Positions 1-8,229 of a stretch of 64,000 nt of DNA are shown in pieces. The translations under genes were made by a program, and so were the position numbers. The stretch's first letter is position 1. Each line of letters opens with the position of its first letter. The notes under the pieces are model-generated. The model searched no databases, was not told where the DNA came from, and saw nothing but the letters and a program-made list of their open reading frames with translations. This DNA is from Acuticoccus sp. MNP-M23 (GTDB lineage Bacteria > Pseudomonadota > Alphaproteobacteria > Rhizobiales > Amorphaceae): contig NZ_CP133480.1 of assembly GCF_031195445.1 (NCBI RefSeq), positions 3,960,501 to 4,024,500 on the forward strand. The letters run 5' to 3'.

Positions 1-367
1 GGGCGCACGAGGCAACAAGGCGATGGAAGGCCGCGGGCATCGCCTGCAATGCGGTTTCCACTGGCTCGACCGGGGTGTTCTGCACCTTGCCGAACTTTGC
101 GTAGCCTGCCGCAAAGACGACGCCGGTGAGGGCGCCGGGACGGGCGTTGACCCATCCTTCGATGGGGCCGAACGTGTCTGCGGCCCCGGTGTCGCCAAGC
201 GTTGTCTCCACCGTTGCGCCCGCTTCGCGGCAGGCGCTCGCCACTGCGGCAAGCCGTTCGGCGTTGCGGCCGGTGTGGAGGAGAAGTTCAGTGCCGGGGC
301 CGGCGATGGCCTTGGCAACGGCAGCGCCGATGCCGGAGCCGGCGCCGATGATCAGGGTGCAGCTCAT
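1..367 (-). CDS. Short-chain dehydrogenase/reductase, partial (3' end outside window)
   Basis: Only the N-terminal 122 codons lie in the window. The protein opens with a Rossmann dinucleotide-binding motif, IIGAGSGIGAAVAKAIAG (about residues 6-23), followed by HTGRNAERL, which is typical of NAD(P)-dependent SDR oxidoreductases. The catalytic Ser-Tyr-Lys region falls beyond the left edge, so the substrate cannot be inferred. The ATG overlaps the stop of the upstream GntR gene as ATGA, so the gene is the last visible member of a leftward set with the GntR and MmgE/PrpD genes and is presumably co-transcribed. The family call is firm and the function is open. Confidence 0.8.
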   Translation of the reverse strand, partial: MSCTLIIGAGSGIGAAVAKAIAGPGTELLLHTGRNAERLAAVASACREAGATVETTLGDTGAADTFGPIEGWVNARPGALTGVVFAAGYAKFGKVQNTPVEPVETALQAMPAAFHRLVASCA

Positions 368-1062
368 CCATTCTCCAGCGTGTAGATGTGGCCGTAGGCG
401 GCCTTGATGGCAGCGAGAATATCGTCGTTGCGGTGCAGGATGTGCTGGCGCATCAGGGCAGCCGCACCGTCCGCATCACGCCGCGTCAGGCATTCGAGGA
501 TGGCGCGGTGCTCGGCCTGCGTCCGGTCGCGGCGGCCTTCCATGGCAATCCAGCGCACCAGGTGGATCCGGTCGTTGAGGTTGGCGAGAATGGCGCGCAG
601 GACGGCATTGCCCGACAGGCGCGCAATGGCATCGTGAAAGCCGATGTCCAGCTCCACCAGCCGGTCCACCGAAGCATCGGGCGATTCGGCGGCGCTTTCG
701 GCAAGGTAGGCGTCGATCGCTTCAAAATCAGCGTCGCCGCCGCGTTCGCAGGCCAGCCGCACGAGCGAGAGCTCGACCTCCAGCCGCGCCTCGAAGAGCT
801 GACCCACCTCGACCGCCTGAAGATCCGGCGCGGAAAAACCGCGGCCCTTGTCCACGATCAGCCCCTCGGCTGACAATCGGTTCAGCGCTTCGCGAAGCGG
901 GGTGCGGCTGACGCCAAGCTCGGCGGCAAGGCTCACCTCGTTGATGCGTTGTTTGGGCGGAATGGAAAAGCGCAGGAGGCGCTCGCGGATCATGGCGTAG
1001 GCCCTGTGCGAGGAAGACACCGGGGCAGCGGGTGCGTCGCGTGCGACGGGGGCATGAGCCAT
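364..1062 (-). CDS. GntR-family transcriptional regulator, FCD subfamily
   Basis: A 232-residue regulator. Residues about 20-80 form the winged helix-turn-helix, with LAAELGVSRTPLREALNRLS as the recognition segment. The rest is an all-helical FCD ligand domain (about 88-220) with FHDAIARLSGN and EHRAILECL, where the family's metal/ligand-binding Asp and His residues sit. The ATG at 1062 is chosen because GAGG lies nine bases upstream; an ATG at 1077, overlapping the MmgE/PrpD stop, would add five residues. FCD regulators usually repress an adjacent catabolic operon in response to an organic acid. The likely target is the divergent promoter between the MmgE/PrpD and aspartate dehydrogenase-like genes. 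Confidence 0.88.
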   Translation of the reverse strand: MAHAPVARDAPAAPVSSSHRAYAMIRERLLRFSIPPKQRINEVSLAAELGVSRTPLREALNRLSAEGLIVDKGRGFSAPDLQAVEVGQLFEARLEVELSLVRLACERGGDADFEAIDAYLAESAAESPDASVDRLVELDIGFHDAIARLSGNAVLRAILANLNDRIHLVRWIAMEGRRDRTQAEHRAILECLTRRDADGAAALMRQHILHRNDDILAAIKAAYGHIYTLENG

Positions 1063-1073
1063 GGCGCGTTTCC

Positions 1074-2492
1074 TCATGATGGGCTGCGTGATGCCTGGTC
1101 GCCCGGTGCGGCATCCGGCGGCGGTGCCAGAAGTGAGGCCAGCATCCGGGTGTCCGGCGCGCGGCGCAAGCCTTTGACGGCCTTGGCCAAAGCGCGAGCG
1201 CGCTCGGCCGTCGCAACCTCGCCTGTCACCTTGGCGAACTTTGCCTCGATCTCGTCGCGGCCCAAGGGGTTCTCGGGGTAGCCGCGGGCAACATCGTTGC
1301 GCGCGGTGAGGATGGTGCCGTCTGTCAGCGTCAGCGTGACTTCGCCGACATAAAAGTCGGGGAACCTGTCGTCGAACTCGCCGGTGTCGCGGATGACGCG
1401 GGCCGAGGCGGCAAGGCGGGCCACCTCCGGGTCGCTCTCGCGCCGGTCGGTGAACAGGTCGAGGTATGAGAGGCCGCCGCGCGCGGCATGAACCGGCAAA
1501 ATGTACTGGGCCGAGTGGCCTTTGAGCGGGTTGTTGTCGACGCAGTGCGCGCCGGCTTCGGCAAAGCGCAGCGCGATGGAGCTGATGTTCCGGCTCGACA
1601 GCTTGTATTCGGCAAGGAGCTTCGTCTGCGCATCCAGCGCCGGGTGAAGGAAAGAGACGCAAGGGTAGGGCTTGATTGCAAGTTCCGTCACCCCGTCCCA
1701 GGCGGTGCCGAGCCCGTCCACCAACGGGGCGGGATCGGGCGTGTCGCTGAAGGCGGCGAGCGCTGTATGACCCCCGTCGAAGATGCGGTCGGGCGCGCCG
1801 AACCCATGGCGGGCAAGCCGGGCGGACATCACGCCGTTGCGCGCGGCAAGCCCCATCTGGAACGGCCGTGCATCTTCCCGCGGGTCGTCCTGCCAGGCCA
1901 GGAGACCGCCGGTTTGCAGCGCGGCCAGCCCAAGCGCGCACCGGGTCTGTTTCGCGTCGAGGCCGGACAGAAAGGCTGCCGCGGCAGCAGCGCCGAAGCT
2001 GCCCGCCACGGCGGAGGGATGAAAGCCCCGCGCGTAAAGTGTGCGCGGGTTCATCGCCATGGAAACGCGGTAGGTGACCTCGCAGCCAAGCGCGATGGCG
2101 GCCAGAATATCTGCGCCGGAGCGGTTTTCCGTTTCGGCCAGCGCCAGCGCCACCGGGATCATCACCGCGACGGGATGGAGGATCGCCTCGGGGTGGTGGG
2201 GCTCGAAGTCGGCTGCATAGCCGAGGGTGCCGTTGGCAAGGGCGGCGCTGGCGGGATCCACCTTGCGGGCGCGGCCGATCAGCGTTGCCCCGCCGGGGCC
2301 TGCGCTCTCCATCACGTAGGCGCCGATCCCGCTGTTGGCGGTGACGGATGGGTGGGTTGCGGCAAGGAGCACGCCCACGCCGTCAAAGGCCAGCACTTCG
2401 GCGGTGCGCATCACGGGGTCGGGCAGCGCATCGGCTGTAAAGTCGGCAATGAAGCGGGCCAGACTTTCGGTGACCGGTGCCCTCTGGTCCAT
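1074..2492 (-). CDS. MmgE/PrpD family protein
   Basis: A 472-residue protein of the MmgE/PrpD fold, which includes 2-methylcitrate dehydratase, cis-aconitate decarboxylase and iminodisuccinate epimerase. Family hallmarks are visible: the helical N-terminal half with NGTLGYAADFEPHH and HPVAVMIPVALALAE, the GFHPSAVAGSFGAAAAAA segment, and a C-terminal lid domain containing KPYPCVSFLHPALDA. Length is normal for the family. The gene stands alone at the divergent promoter facing the aspartate dehydrogenase/aconitase-X operon and overlaps the GntR gene downstream. It probably handles a di- or tricarboxylic acid in the same route. The exact reaction is not known. Confidence 0.87.
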   Translation of the reverse strand: MDQRAPVTESLARFIADFTADALPDPVMRTAEVLAFDGVGVLLAATHPSVTANSGIGAYVMESAGPGGATLIGRARKVDPASAALANGTLGYAADFEPHHPEAILHPVAVMIPVALALAETENRSGADILAAIALGCEVTYRVSMAMNPRTLYARGFHPSAVAGSFGAAAAAAFLSGLDAKQTRCALGLAALQTGGLLAWQDDPREDARPFQMGLAARNGVMSARLARHGFGAPDRIFDGGHTALAAFSDTPDPAPLVDGLGTAWDGVTELAIKPYPCVSFLHPALDAQTKLLAEYKLSSRNISSIALRFAEAGAHCVDNNPLKGHSAQYILPVHAARGGLSYLDLFTDRRESDPEVARLAASARVIRDTGEFDDRFPDFYVGEVTLTLTDGTILTARNDVARGYPENPLGRDEIEAKFAKVTGEVATAERARALAKAVKGLRRAPDTRMLASLLAPPPDAAPGDQASRSPS

Positions 2493-2561
2493 GCGCCGAG
2501 TTCCCCTTCGTTCAGCGGGTCGGTCGGTTTCGAAAAGGCCGGCGCGCTTGCAATGTCGCTC

Positions 2562-2582
2562 ATTCGGTACACAATTGCGAAT
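2562..2582. promoter_or_regulatory. Candidate operator in the MmgE/PrpD - aspartate dehydrogenase divergent promoter
   Basis: A short inverted repeat, ATTCG - 11 bases - CGAAT, sits in the A+T-richer part of the 139-base space between the two divergent starts (2492 and 2632). It is the only clear symmetry there and is a plausible GntR/FCD binding site. The arms are only five bases, so chance is possible. Confidence 0.3.
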
Positions 2583-2631
2583 ACAGCCGTCAATCGGAGA
2601 GCCGCAACATCACGCGCGGCAAGGGGAGCCA

Positions 2632-3444
2632 ATGACGACACTGACCAGGGTTGTGCTCGGCGGATTTGGCAATGTGGGCCAGCAGCTTGCCCGGCGCATG
2701 GCGGACGACGCCTCGCTCCAAATCACCGCCATTGCCGCACGCGACAAGGCGAAGGCACGCCAGAATGCCGAAGCGCTGGGCCTCCGGGTTCCGATCATTG
2801 ACGCTGCGGATGCGCCGGACCACCCCGGCGTGATGGTAGAGTGCGCAACCTATGACGGGTTTCGCAATGTGGTAGAGCCGAGCCTTGCTGCGGGCCGTCA
2901 TGTGATTGCCATCAGCGTCGGCGCACTGGCTGCCAACCTCGACCTGATCGACCTTGCAAACCGCACCGGCGCCACGTTGCAGATTGCTGGCGGCACTCTT
3001 CCCGGCCTCGATATTCTGCGCGCGGCCAATGAGGGCGCCGTGGAGTCCGTGTCGCTGACCTCGCACATCAAGCCGTCCTCGCTGGAGCACGAGGCCTATA
3101 TCCACGATAACGGCATCGACCTTGGCCCGGCCGAGACCGGTCCCGTCCCCATCTTCGACGGTTCGGCGCGGGATGCGGCGCGGCATTTTCCGCGGCACTT
3201 CAACGTGGCCGTGTCGCTGTCGCTGGCCGGCATCGGGCTTGACCGGACCACGGTCCACATCCGCGCTGATGGAACTCTGCCTGGGGCACGCCACACCATC
3301 CGCGTCATTGCCGATTCGGTGGAGCTGGAAATGGTGTCACAAAATTTCCCGTCACCGCAGAACAACCGTACCAGCCAGGTAGTGGCGCTCAGCATTCTGG
3401 CGGCGCTGCGACGGCTGTCCGGCGGCCTCATCGTGGGGAGCTGA
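2632..3444 (+). CDS. Aspartate dehydrogenase-like NAD(P)-dependent oxidoreductase
   Basis: A 270-residue protein with the NadX/aspartate dehydrogenase layout: an N-terminal Rossmann domain (VLGGFGNVGQQLARRM, residues 8-23) and a C-terminal domain with HFPRHFNVAVSLSLAGIGLD, matching the family pattern FPxNxNVAAxLSLAG. Aspartate dehydrogenase interconverts L-aspartate and iminosuccinate/oxaloacetate with NAD(P), either feeding NAD synthesis or degrading the amino acid. The ATG at 2632 follows AAGGGGAG. The gene lies four bases ahead of the aconitase-X large subunit and shares its promoter, so a catabolic role on an amino dicarboxylate is more likely here than NAD synthesis. Substrate identity is inferred from family only. 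Confidence 0.82.
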   Translation: MTTLTRVVLGGFGNVGQQLARRMADDASLQITAIAARDKAKARQNAEALGLRVPIIDAADAPDHPGVMVECATYDGFRNVVEPSLAAGRHVIAISVGALAANLDLIDLANRTGATLQIAGGTLPGLDILRAANEGAVESVSLTSHIKPSSLEHEAYIHDNGIDLGPAETGPVPIFDGSARDAARHFPRHFNVAVSLSLAGIGLDRTTVHIRADGTLPGARHTIRVIADSVELEMVSQNFPSPQNNRTSQVVALSILAALRRLSGGLIVGS

Positions 3445-3448
3445 GCCG

Positions 3449-4711
3449 GTGCGCCTTTCCGAGCGCGACAGGGCGATGCTGGACGGTGCGTTCGGCGAAC
3501 CCGCGCGCCGCGCCATGGACGGCCTCGTGCAACTGGGCGAAGCCTTCGATGCCTCCGACATGGTAGACATCGGCTACGCCCACATCCACGCCGGAATGGC
3601 GATGTATGGCGGCGATGTAGACCTCATCACCGCGCTGGCGGCCGAAGGGGCGACCATGCGCACCGTAGTCTCCACCAACATTGCCAACGCCGACATGGCG
3701 CGATGGCAGCAGACCGGCGCGCCCCCACGGCTGGCCGCGCTCCAGCAGCGTGCGGAGGCGGCCCACAAGGCTCTGGGCGGGGCGACCTGTTTCACGTGCA
3801 CGCCCTATTTTGCCGGCCATCGGCCCACTGCCGGAATGCATGCGGCCTCGATCGAAAGCGGCGTCACGATCTTTGCCAACTCGGTGCTGGGTGCGCTTGC
3901 CAACCGCGACGGCTTCTTTGCCGTCTATGCCGGCATGACCGGCCGCTATCCGCGCTTCGGCCTCCACCTGCCGGAAAACCGCGTGCCCACGCACCATGTT
4001 GCCATCAGCGCCGCCGTGTCCGGCACCACCGACTTTACCGCACTCGGCTACGCCATCGGCGCCGAAGTGACCGATGGCATCCCCTTCGTCACCGGGCTTG
4101 GCGCGGTGCCGGACGAGGACGAGCTGGATGCCATGGGTGTTGGCATGGCAACCTCCGGCGGGGTGGCGATGTTCGTGCTGCCCGGCGTCACACCGGGCTT
4201 TGCCGGCGATGCTGCACCGCCAGCGTCCGTACCGCAGGTGGCTATCGGCGACGGTGCGATCGAGGCGGTCTACGATAAATTCTGTACGGCGGCGGTGGAC
4301 GGGTTCGACCTTGTGCACCTTGGCTGTCCCCATGCCTCTCTTGCCGAAATGCGGGTCTATGCCGGTCTTCTGGCCGGACGGCGCATTGCGGACGGGGTCG
4401 ATTGCTGGGTGACCACCAACCGCACGGTGCGCAGCGCCGCCGAGGCGGAAGGGCTCCTGGCGCCCATCGAGGCCGCGGGTGCCAGAGTGGTGAGCGATAC
4501 GTGCCCCATGTCCTGCCACTTTGCGCGGACCTGTTCGCCGGATCCGTCGCTCGGGGTCACGCCGCCAACGCTTGCCGGCGTCCTCGTCGATTCGGTGAAA
4601 CAGGCCCATTATGTGCGCGACATGATCCAGTGCCCGACCCTTGTCACGACCAGCGCGCGGGCCGTGGAATCGGCCGTCACCGGCCGCTTCGTGCCGCGGC
4701 CGTTCCGGTGA
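3449..4711 (+). CDS. Aconitase X, catalytic (large) subunit
   Basis: A 420-residue AcnX large-subunit (former DUF521) protein. Six cysteines fall in family-typical places: C114 and C117 (TCFTCTPYFAGH), C293 (HLGCPHAS), and C352, C356 and C362 (SDTCPMSCHFARTC); some of these bind the Fe-S cluster. Two-subunit bacterial AcnX enzymes are known as cis-3-hydroxy-L-proline dehydratases, and archaeal ones as mevalonate-5-phosphate dehydratases. Translation starts at GTG 3449, four bases after the aspartate dehydrogenase-like gene, and its stop overlaps the GTG of the small subunit. No proline-pathway partner (racemase, pyrroline-carboxylate reductase) is in view, so the substrate may differ. Confidence 0.9.
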   Translation: MRLSERDRAMLDGAFGEPARRAMDGLVQLGEAFDASDMVDIGYAHIHAGMAMYGGDVDLITALAAEGATMRTVVSTNIANADMARWQQTGAPPRLAALQQRAEAAHKALGGATCFTCTPYFAGHRPTAGMHAASIESGVTIFANSVLGALANRDGFFAVYAGMTGRYPRFGLHLPENRVPTHHVAISAAVSGTTDFTALGYAIGAEVTDGIPFVTGLGAVPDEDELDAMGVGMATSGGVAMFVLPGVTPGFAGDAAPPASVPQVAIGDGAIEAVYDKFCTAAVDGFDLVHLGCPHASLAEMRVYAGLLAGRRIADGVDCWVTTNRTVRSAAEAEGLLAPIEAAGARVVSDTCPMSCHFARTCSPDPSLGVTPPTLAGVLVDSVKQAHYVRDMIQCPTLVTTSARAVESAVTGRFVPRPFR

Positions 4712-5115
4712 GCGGGGTGTGGCAGGGACGGGGGATCGTGAAGGGTCCGGCGGCTGGCCCCGCGCTCCTGTCCGATACGCCGCTGTCCTTTCTGGGCGAT
4801 CTCGACATCGCCACAGGACGCGTGGTGGGGCAGGGAAGCGACCTCATCGGCCAGAGCGTCGCCGGTACGGTGCTGGTGCTGCGGGCAACCCGCGGATCGG
4901 CCGGCGCATGGCGGTTCCTCTACCAGCTCAAGCGCGCCGGCACTCACCCCGCGGCCATCGTTCTGGAGGGGATGCCCGACCCTTCCGTGGTGCAAGGGGC
5001 GATCCTCTCCTTCATTCCGGTGATCGCAAACATCCCCGCCGATCTTCGCGCAACGATTGCACCCGGCACGCCCCTCAGCGTGGATGGCGCCAGCGGGATG
5101 GTTCGCGCCGAATAG
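4708..5115 (+). CDS. Aconitase X, swivelling (small) subunit
   Basis: A 135-residue DUF126-type protein that forms the swivelling domain of two-subunit aconitase X and completes the active site. Visible landmarks are VWQGRGIVKGPAAGPALLS at the N-terminus, SVAGTVLVLRATRGSAGAW in the middle, where the family has a functional Ser, and IPVIANIP near the end. GTG 4708 overlaps the large-subunit stop (GTGA), implying coupled translation and a matched ratio of the two subunits. Together they should make one Fe-S dehydratase. Confidence 0.88.
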   Translation: MSGVWQGRGIVKGPAAGPALLSDTPLSFLGDLDIATGRVVGQGSDLIGQSVAGTVLVLRATRGSAGAWRFLYQLKRAGTHPAAIVLEGMPDPSVVQGAILSFIPVIANIPADLRATIAPGTPLSVDGASGMVRAE

Positions 5116-5193
5116 GACGAAAACACCTGATCTGCTGCGCAGCCACCGCAAAATGGTTGCTCAAATAATGATCTGGTGGTTGCGCACGGTTCG

Positions 5194-5226
5194 TTGATGC
5201 TACTAGGATTACGCAATAAATATTGC
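5194..5226 (+). promoter_or_regulatory. Promoter with overlapping GCAA-N6-TTGC operator, ABC importer operon
   Basis: TTGATG at 5194-5199 and TAAATA at 5217-5222 are 17 bases apart and form a good sigma-70-like pair. A palindrome GCAATA-AA-TATTGC (5213-5226) lies exactly on the -10 element, the classic place for a repressor. It matches GCAA-N6-TTGC, also found before the RpiR gene and between iolD and iolG. A 43-codon reading frame (5246-5374) lies in the leader and ends in the TTGA overlap with the ATPase start; its shine-dalgarno-like GGGGAGG is too close to its first ATG, so its translation is doubtful. Confidence 0.6.
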
Positions 5227-5370
5227 AGAGCATTTCTGGGGAGGAATGCGCCCTATGCCTACGGTTGCAACAACCGGATGGTGGCACCCGTGCGCCAGAC
5301 ACGGGGTCAAGTTCGATAATGTTCGGGCCGCGGCATGTGCGGTCCCGCCAGTATGCGCACGGAGGCCCGC

Positions 5371-6111
5371 TTGAGCCTCATCGAACTCACCAACATCACC
5401 AAGAGTTTTGGCGCGATCCATGCGTTGCAGGGTGTCGACCTCACCATCCAGCCCGGCGAAGCCGTCGGCCTGATGGGCGACAATGGCGCCGGCAAGTCCA
5501 CGTTGATGAAGATCATCGCCGGCAACTTCCCGCCAACGCGGGGCAGCATGAAGATCGACGGCAAGGAAGTGCACCTCTCCAAGCCCATCGACGCGCGGCG
5601 CAACGGCATCGAGATCGTCTACCAGGACCTTGCCCTGTGCGATAACCTCACCGCCGCCGCCAACGTCTTCCTCGGCCGCGAGCTGAAGAAGGGCTTCGGC
5701 CCGATCAAGTATCTCGATTACAAATCCATGTACGTGAAGGCCGGCGAACTCTTCGCCGAACTCAAATCGGAGACCCGGCCGCGCGATCTCGTCAAGCAGA
5801 TGTCCGGCGGACAGCGGCAGGCGGTGGCCATCGCCAGAACACGCCTGTCCGACCCCAAGCTGGTGCTGATGGACGAGCCCACCGCCGCCATCTCGGTGCG
5901 GCAGGTGGCCGAGGTGCTCGGCCTCATCAAGCGGCTGAAGGAGACCAACCACGCCGTGGTCCTGGTTTCCCATCGGATGCCGGACGTGTTCACCGTTTGC
6001 GACCGTGTGGCGGTGCTGCGGCGCGGCCTCAAGGTCGCCGACAAGAACATCGACACCACGAGCCCCGAAGAGATCACGGGCCTCATCACCGGCGCGATCG
6101 AGTACGCATGA
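5371..6111 (+). CDS. Sugar ABC importer ATP-binding protein (FrcA type)
   Basis: A single-domain ATPase of 246 residues, as in the fructose-type FrcA rather than the two-domain RbsA form. Walker A is GDNGAGKST (36-44), signature SGGQRQ (145-150), Walker B LVLMDE (164-169), switch His201. The TTG start at 5371 is preferred because GGAGG ends five bases before it; an ATG at 5353 would add six residues. The stop overlaps the permease start (ATGA). It powers the importer encoded with the next two genes. A copy about 80% identical and of the same length is encoded at 25100-25840. Confidence 0.92.
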   Translation: MSLIELTNITKSFGAIHALQGVDLTIQPGEAVGLMGDNGAGKSTLMKIIAGNFPPTRGSMKIDGKEVHLSKPIDARRNGIEIVYQDLALCDNLTAAANVFLGRELKKGFGPIKYLDYKSMYVKAGELFAELKSETRPRDLVKQMSGGQRQAVAIARTRLSDPKLVLMDEPTAAISVRQVAEVLGLIKRLKETNHAVVLVSHRMPDVFTVCDRVAVLRRGLKVADKNIDTTSPEEITGLITGAIEYA

Positions 6112-7124
6112 GCGACCAGGCCCGTTCGCACGCCGATATCGACGCGTCGGTCACCTCGCGCACACAGATGAGCGGCTTTCAGGCAATGGTCCGCACCCAG
6201 CCTTTCTGGGTGTTGGTGGCAATCATTGCCATCGGCCTTGTCATGAGCTTCGTCTCCGACGTGTTCCTCAGCGAGCGCAACCTCTTCAACATCACCCGCA
6301 ACTTCGCCTTCTTTGGCATCATGGCGCTGGGCATGTCGGCGGTCATCTGCACCGGCGGGATCGACCTTTCGGTCGGCTCGCTCATGGGGCTGGCCGGGAT
6401 CGTCTGCGGCCTCGTCATGCAGGCGGGGTTCGGCCTGTTCTGGGGCTTTGTCGCCTGCATGGCGGCATCCGCCATGGTCGGCCTCGTGAACGGCATTCTC
6501 ATAGCGTACGTGAGACTGGCGCCATTTGTGGTGACACTCGGCATGCTGGCGATGGCGCGGTCCATCGCCATGGTCACCTCCAACAACAAGATGATCTACG
6601 AGTTCGGGCCCGATCAGGACCTGTTCGAGTGGATCGGCGGGGAGAGCATCTACGGCATCCCCAACCCGGTGATCGTCCTCGTCATACTGACCGCCGTGTT
6701 CTGGTGGGTGTGGCGCTATTCGGTGTGGGGGCGGTGGGTGATTGCCATCGGCGGCAATGCCAAGGCGGCCAAGCTTTCCGGCATCCCGGTCGAGAATGTG
6801 ACGGTGTCGGTCTACGTCATCTCGTCGCTCTGCGCGGGGCTGGCGGCATTCCTGATGGTGGGGTGGTTCGGTTCCGTCACCAACGCGCTCGGCCTCACCT
6901 ACGAGCTCAACGTCATCGCGGCGACCGTCATCGGCGGGGCGAACCTCATGGGCGGCGTCGTCTACGCCTTGGGTGCGCCGATCGGGGCGGCGCTGATGGA
7001 GCTCATCCGCAACTCACTGCTGCTCGCCGGCATCGACGCGCTGTGGCAGCAATTCTTTGTCGGTCTGTTCCTCATCCTCGCGGTTCTTCTGGAACAGATC
7101 CGCAATCGCGGGCGGGGTGACTGA
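6108..7124 (+). CDS. Sugar ABC importer permease
   Basis: A 338-residue membrane protein of the RbsC/FrcC family. About eight to ten hydrophobic segments can be traced, and the family motif TGGIDLSVGSLMGLAG (about 84-99) is intact, as is the late ATVIGGANLMGGVVYALGAPIGA segment. It is expected to form a homodimeric channel for a monosaccharide or polyol. It overlaps the ATPase by ATGA and is followed after 50 bases by the binding protein, giving an unusual ATPase-permease-binding-protein order. With inositol genes nearby, myo-inositol or a related polyol is a reasonable cargo, but this is inference. Confidence 0.92.
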   Translation: MSDQARSHADIDASVTSRTQMSGFQAMVRTQPFWVLVAIIAIGLVMSFVSDVFLSERNLFNITRNFAFFGIMALGMSAVICTGGIDLSVGSLMGLAGIVCGLVMQAGFGLFWGFVACMAASAMVGLVNGILIAYVRLAPFVVTLGMLAMARSIAMVTSNNKMIYEFGPDQDLFEWIGGESIYGIPNPVIVLVILTAVFWWVWRYSVWGRWVIAIGGNAKAAKLSGIPVENVTVSVYVISSLCAGLAAFLMVGWFGSVTNALGLTYELNVIAATVIGGANLMGGVVYALGAPIGAALMELIRNSLLLAGIDALWQQFFVGLFLILAVLLEQIRNRGRGD

Positions 7125-7174
7125 TCGCTCGCATCGTCCAAGTCGTCCAAACAATAAAAACTGGAGGAAAGACC

Positions 7175-8167
7175 ATGAGGACAGTTGCATCGCTTGCGAT
7201 GCTCGCCGTGTTCGCGATGACCGGCGCTGCAGCCGCGCAGGACAAGCTCAAGCTTGCCCTTGTACCCAAGGCCATGAACAACCCCTTCTACGATCTGGCG
7301 CGCGACGGCTGCGCCCAGGCCGAGAAGGACGATGCCGGCATCGAGTGCGTCTATATCGGCCCCGGCGAACACACCGAAATGGAGCAGATCCAGATCGTGC
7401 AGGATCTGATCAGCCAGGGCGTCGACGGCATTGCGGTCGCCCCGTCCAACGCGCCCGCCATGGCGAAGGCCCTGCGTGGCGCGAAGGAAGCCGGCATTGC
7501 CATCATGACCTGGGATTCGGACCTTTTGCCCGAAGATCAGGGCATGCGCTCCACCTACGTCGGCACCAAAAACTACGACATCGGCGTGGAACTGGCCAAG
7601 ATCGCCATGGGCCGGCATCCGGACGGCGGCACGCTGTGCCTGCAGACCGGCGGCGCTGCGGCGGCCAATCACAACGAGCGGCTGCTGGGCGTGCGTGAGA
7701 CGCTGGCCGGCGCAAAGCTCGGCGACCCTCCCGGCAGCGAGCTCGACGGCCAGAACGGCTGGACCGAGATTGCCGGCTGCCCGCTGATCACCGACGATGA
7801 CGGCAACAAGGCCGTGCAGGGGATGACCGACATCCTCGCCGCCAACCCGGACCTGACGGACTTCATCTCCACCGGTGCCTTCACCCAGTGGTACGACAAC
7901 GCCTACCGCCAGGCCGTCGAGCCCTACAAGGCGAAGATGGAAGACGGCACGCTCTCCATTCTCGTCGCCGACACGCTGCCGATGCAGATGGAGCAGCTTG
8001 CCGACGGCCTGTCCGACGGCCAGGTCGGCCAGCGCCCCTACGAGATGGGCTACAAGTCGATGTTCATCATGAAGGAACTCATCGAGGGCAAGGACGTCGC
8101 CGATCCGATCTACACCGGTCTCGACGTGTGCACCGCCGAGAACGCGAAGACCTGCCTCGGCTCCTGA
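7175..8167 (+). CDS. Periplasmic sugar-binding protein of ABC importer
   Basis: A 330-residue secreted protein. Residues 1-21 form a signal peptide ending AAAAQ, so maturation near A21 is expected. The rest is a type I periplasmic binding fold of the ribose/galactose class: KLALVPKAMNNPFYDLARDGC, GVDGIAVAPSNAPAMAKALRGAKEAG and IMTWDSD match the usual ligand-lining segments. GGAGGA is placed seven bases before the ATG. Four or more cysteines in the mature part (for example GCAQAEKDDAGIECV) suggest disulfides in the periplasm. It should set substrate specificity for the preceding permease and ATPase. Confidence 0.9.
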   Translation: MRTVASLAMLAVFAMTGAAAAQDKLKLALVPKAMNNPFYDLARDGCAQAEKDDAGIECVYIGPGEHTEMEQIQIVQDLISQGVDGIAVAPSNAPAMAKALRGAKEAGIAIMTWDSDLLPEDQGMRSTYVGTKNYDIGVELAKIAMGRHPDGGTLCLQTGGAAAANHNERLLGVRETLAGAKLGDPPGSELDGQNGWTEIAGCPLITDDDGNKAVQGMTDILAANPDLTDFISTGAFTQWYDNAYRQAVEPYKAKMEDGTLSILVADTLPMQMEQLADGLSDGQVGQRPYEMGYKSMFIMKELIEGKDVADPIYTGLDVCTAENAKTCLGS

Positions 8168-8229
8168 CCCGACAACCGGTTCCCGGACGCGCGCCGGGAA
8201 CCACCCCACGCAAGAGGATCGAATTTTTT

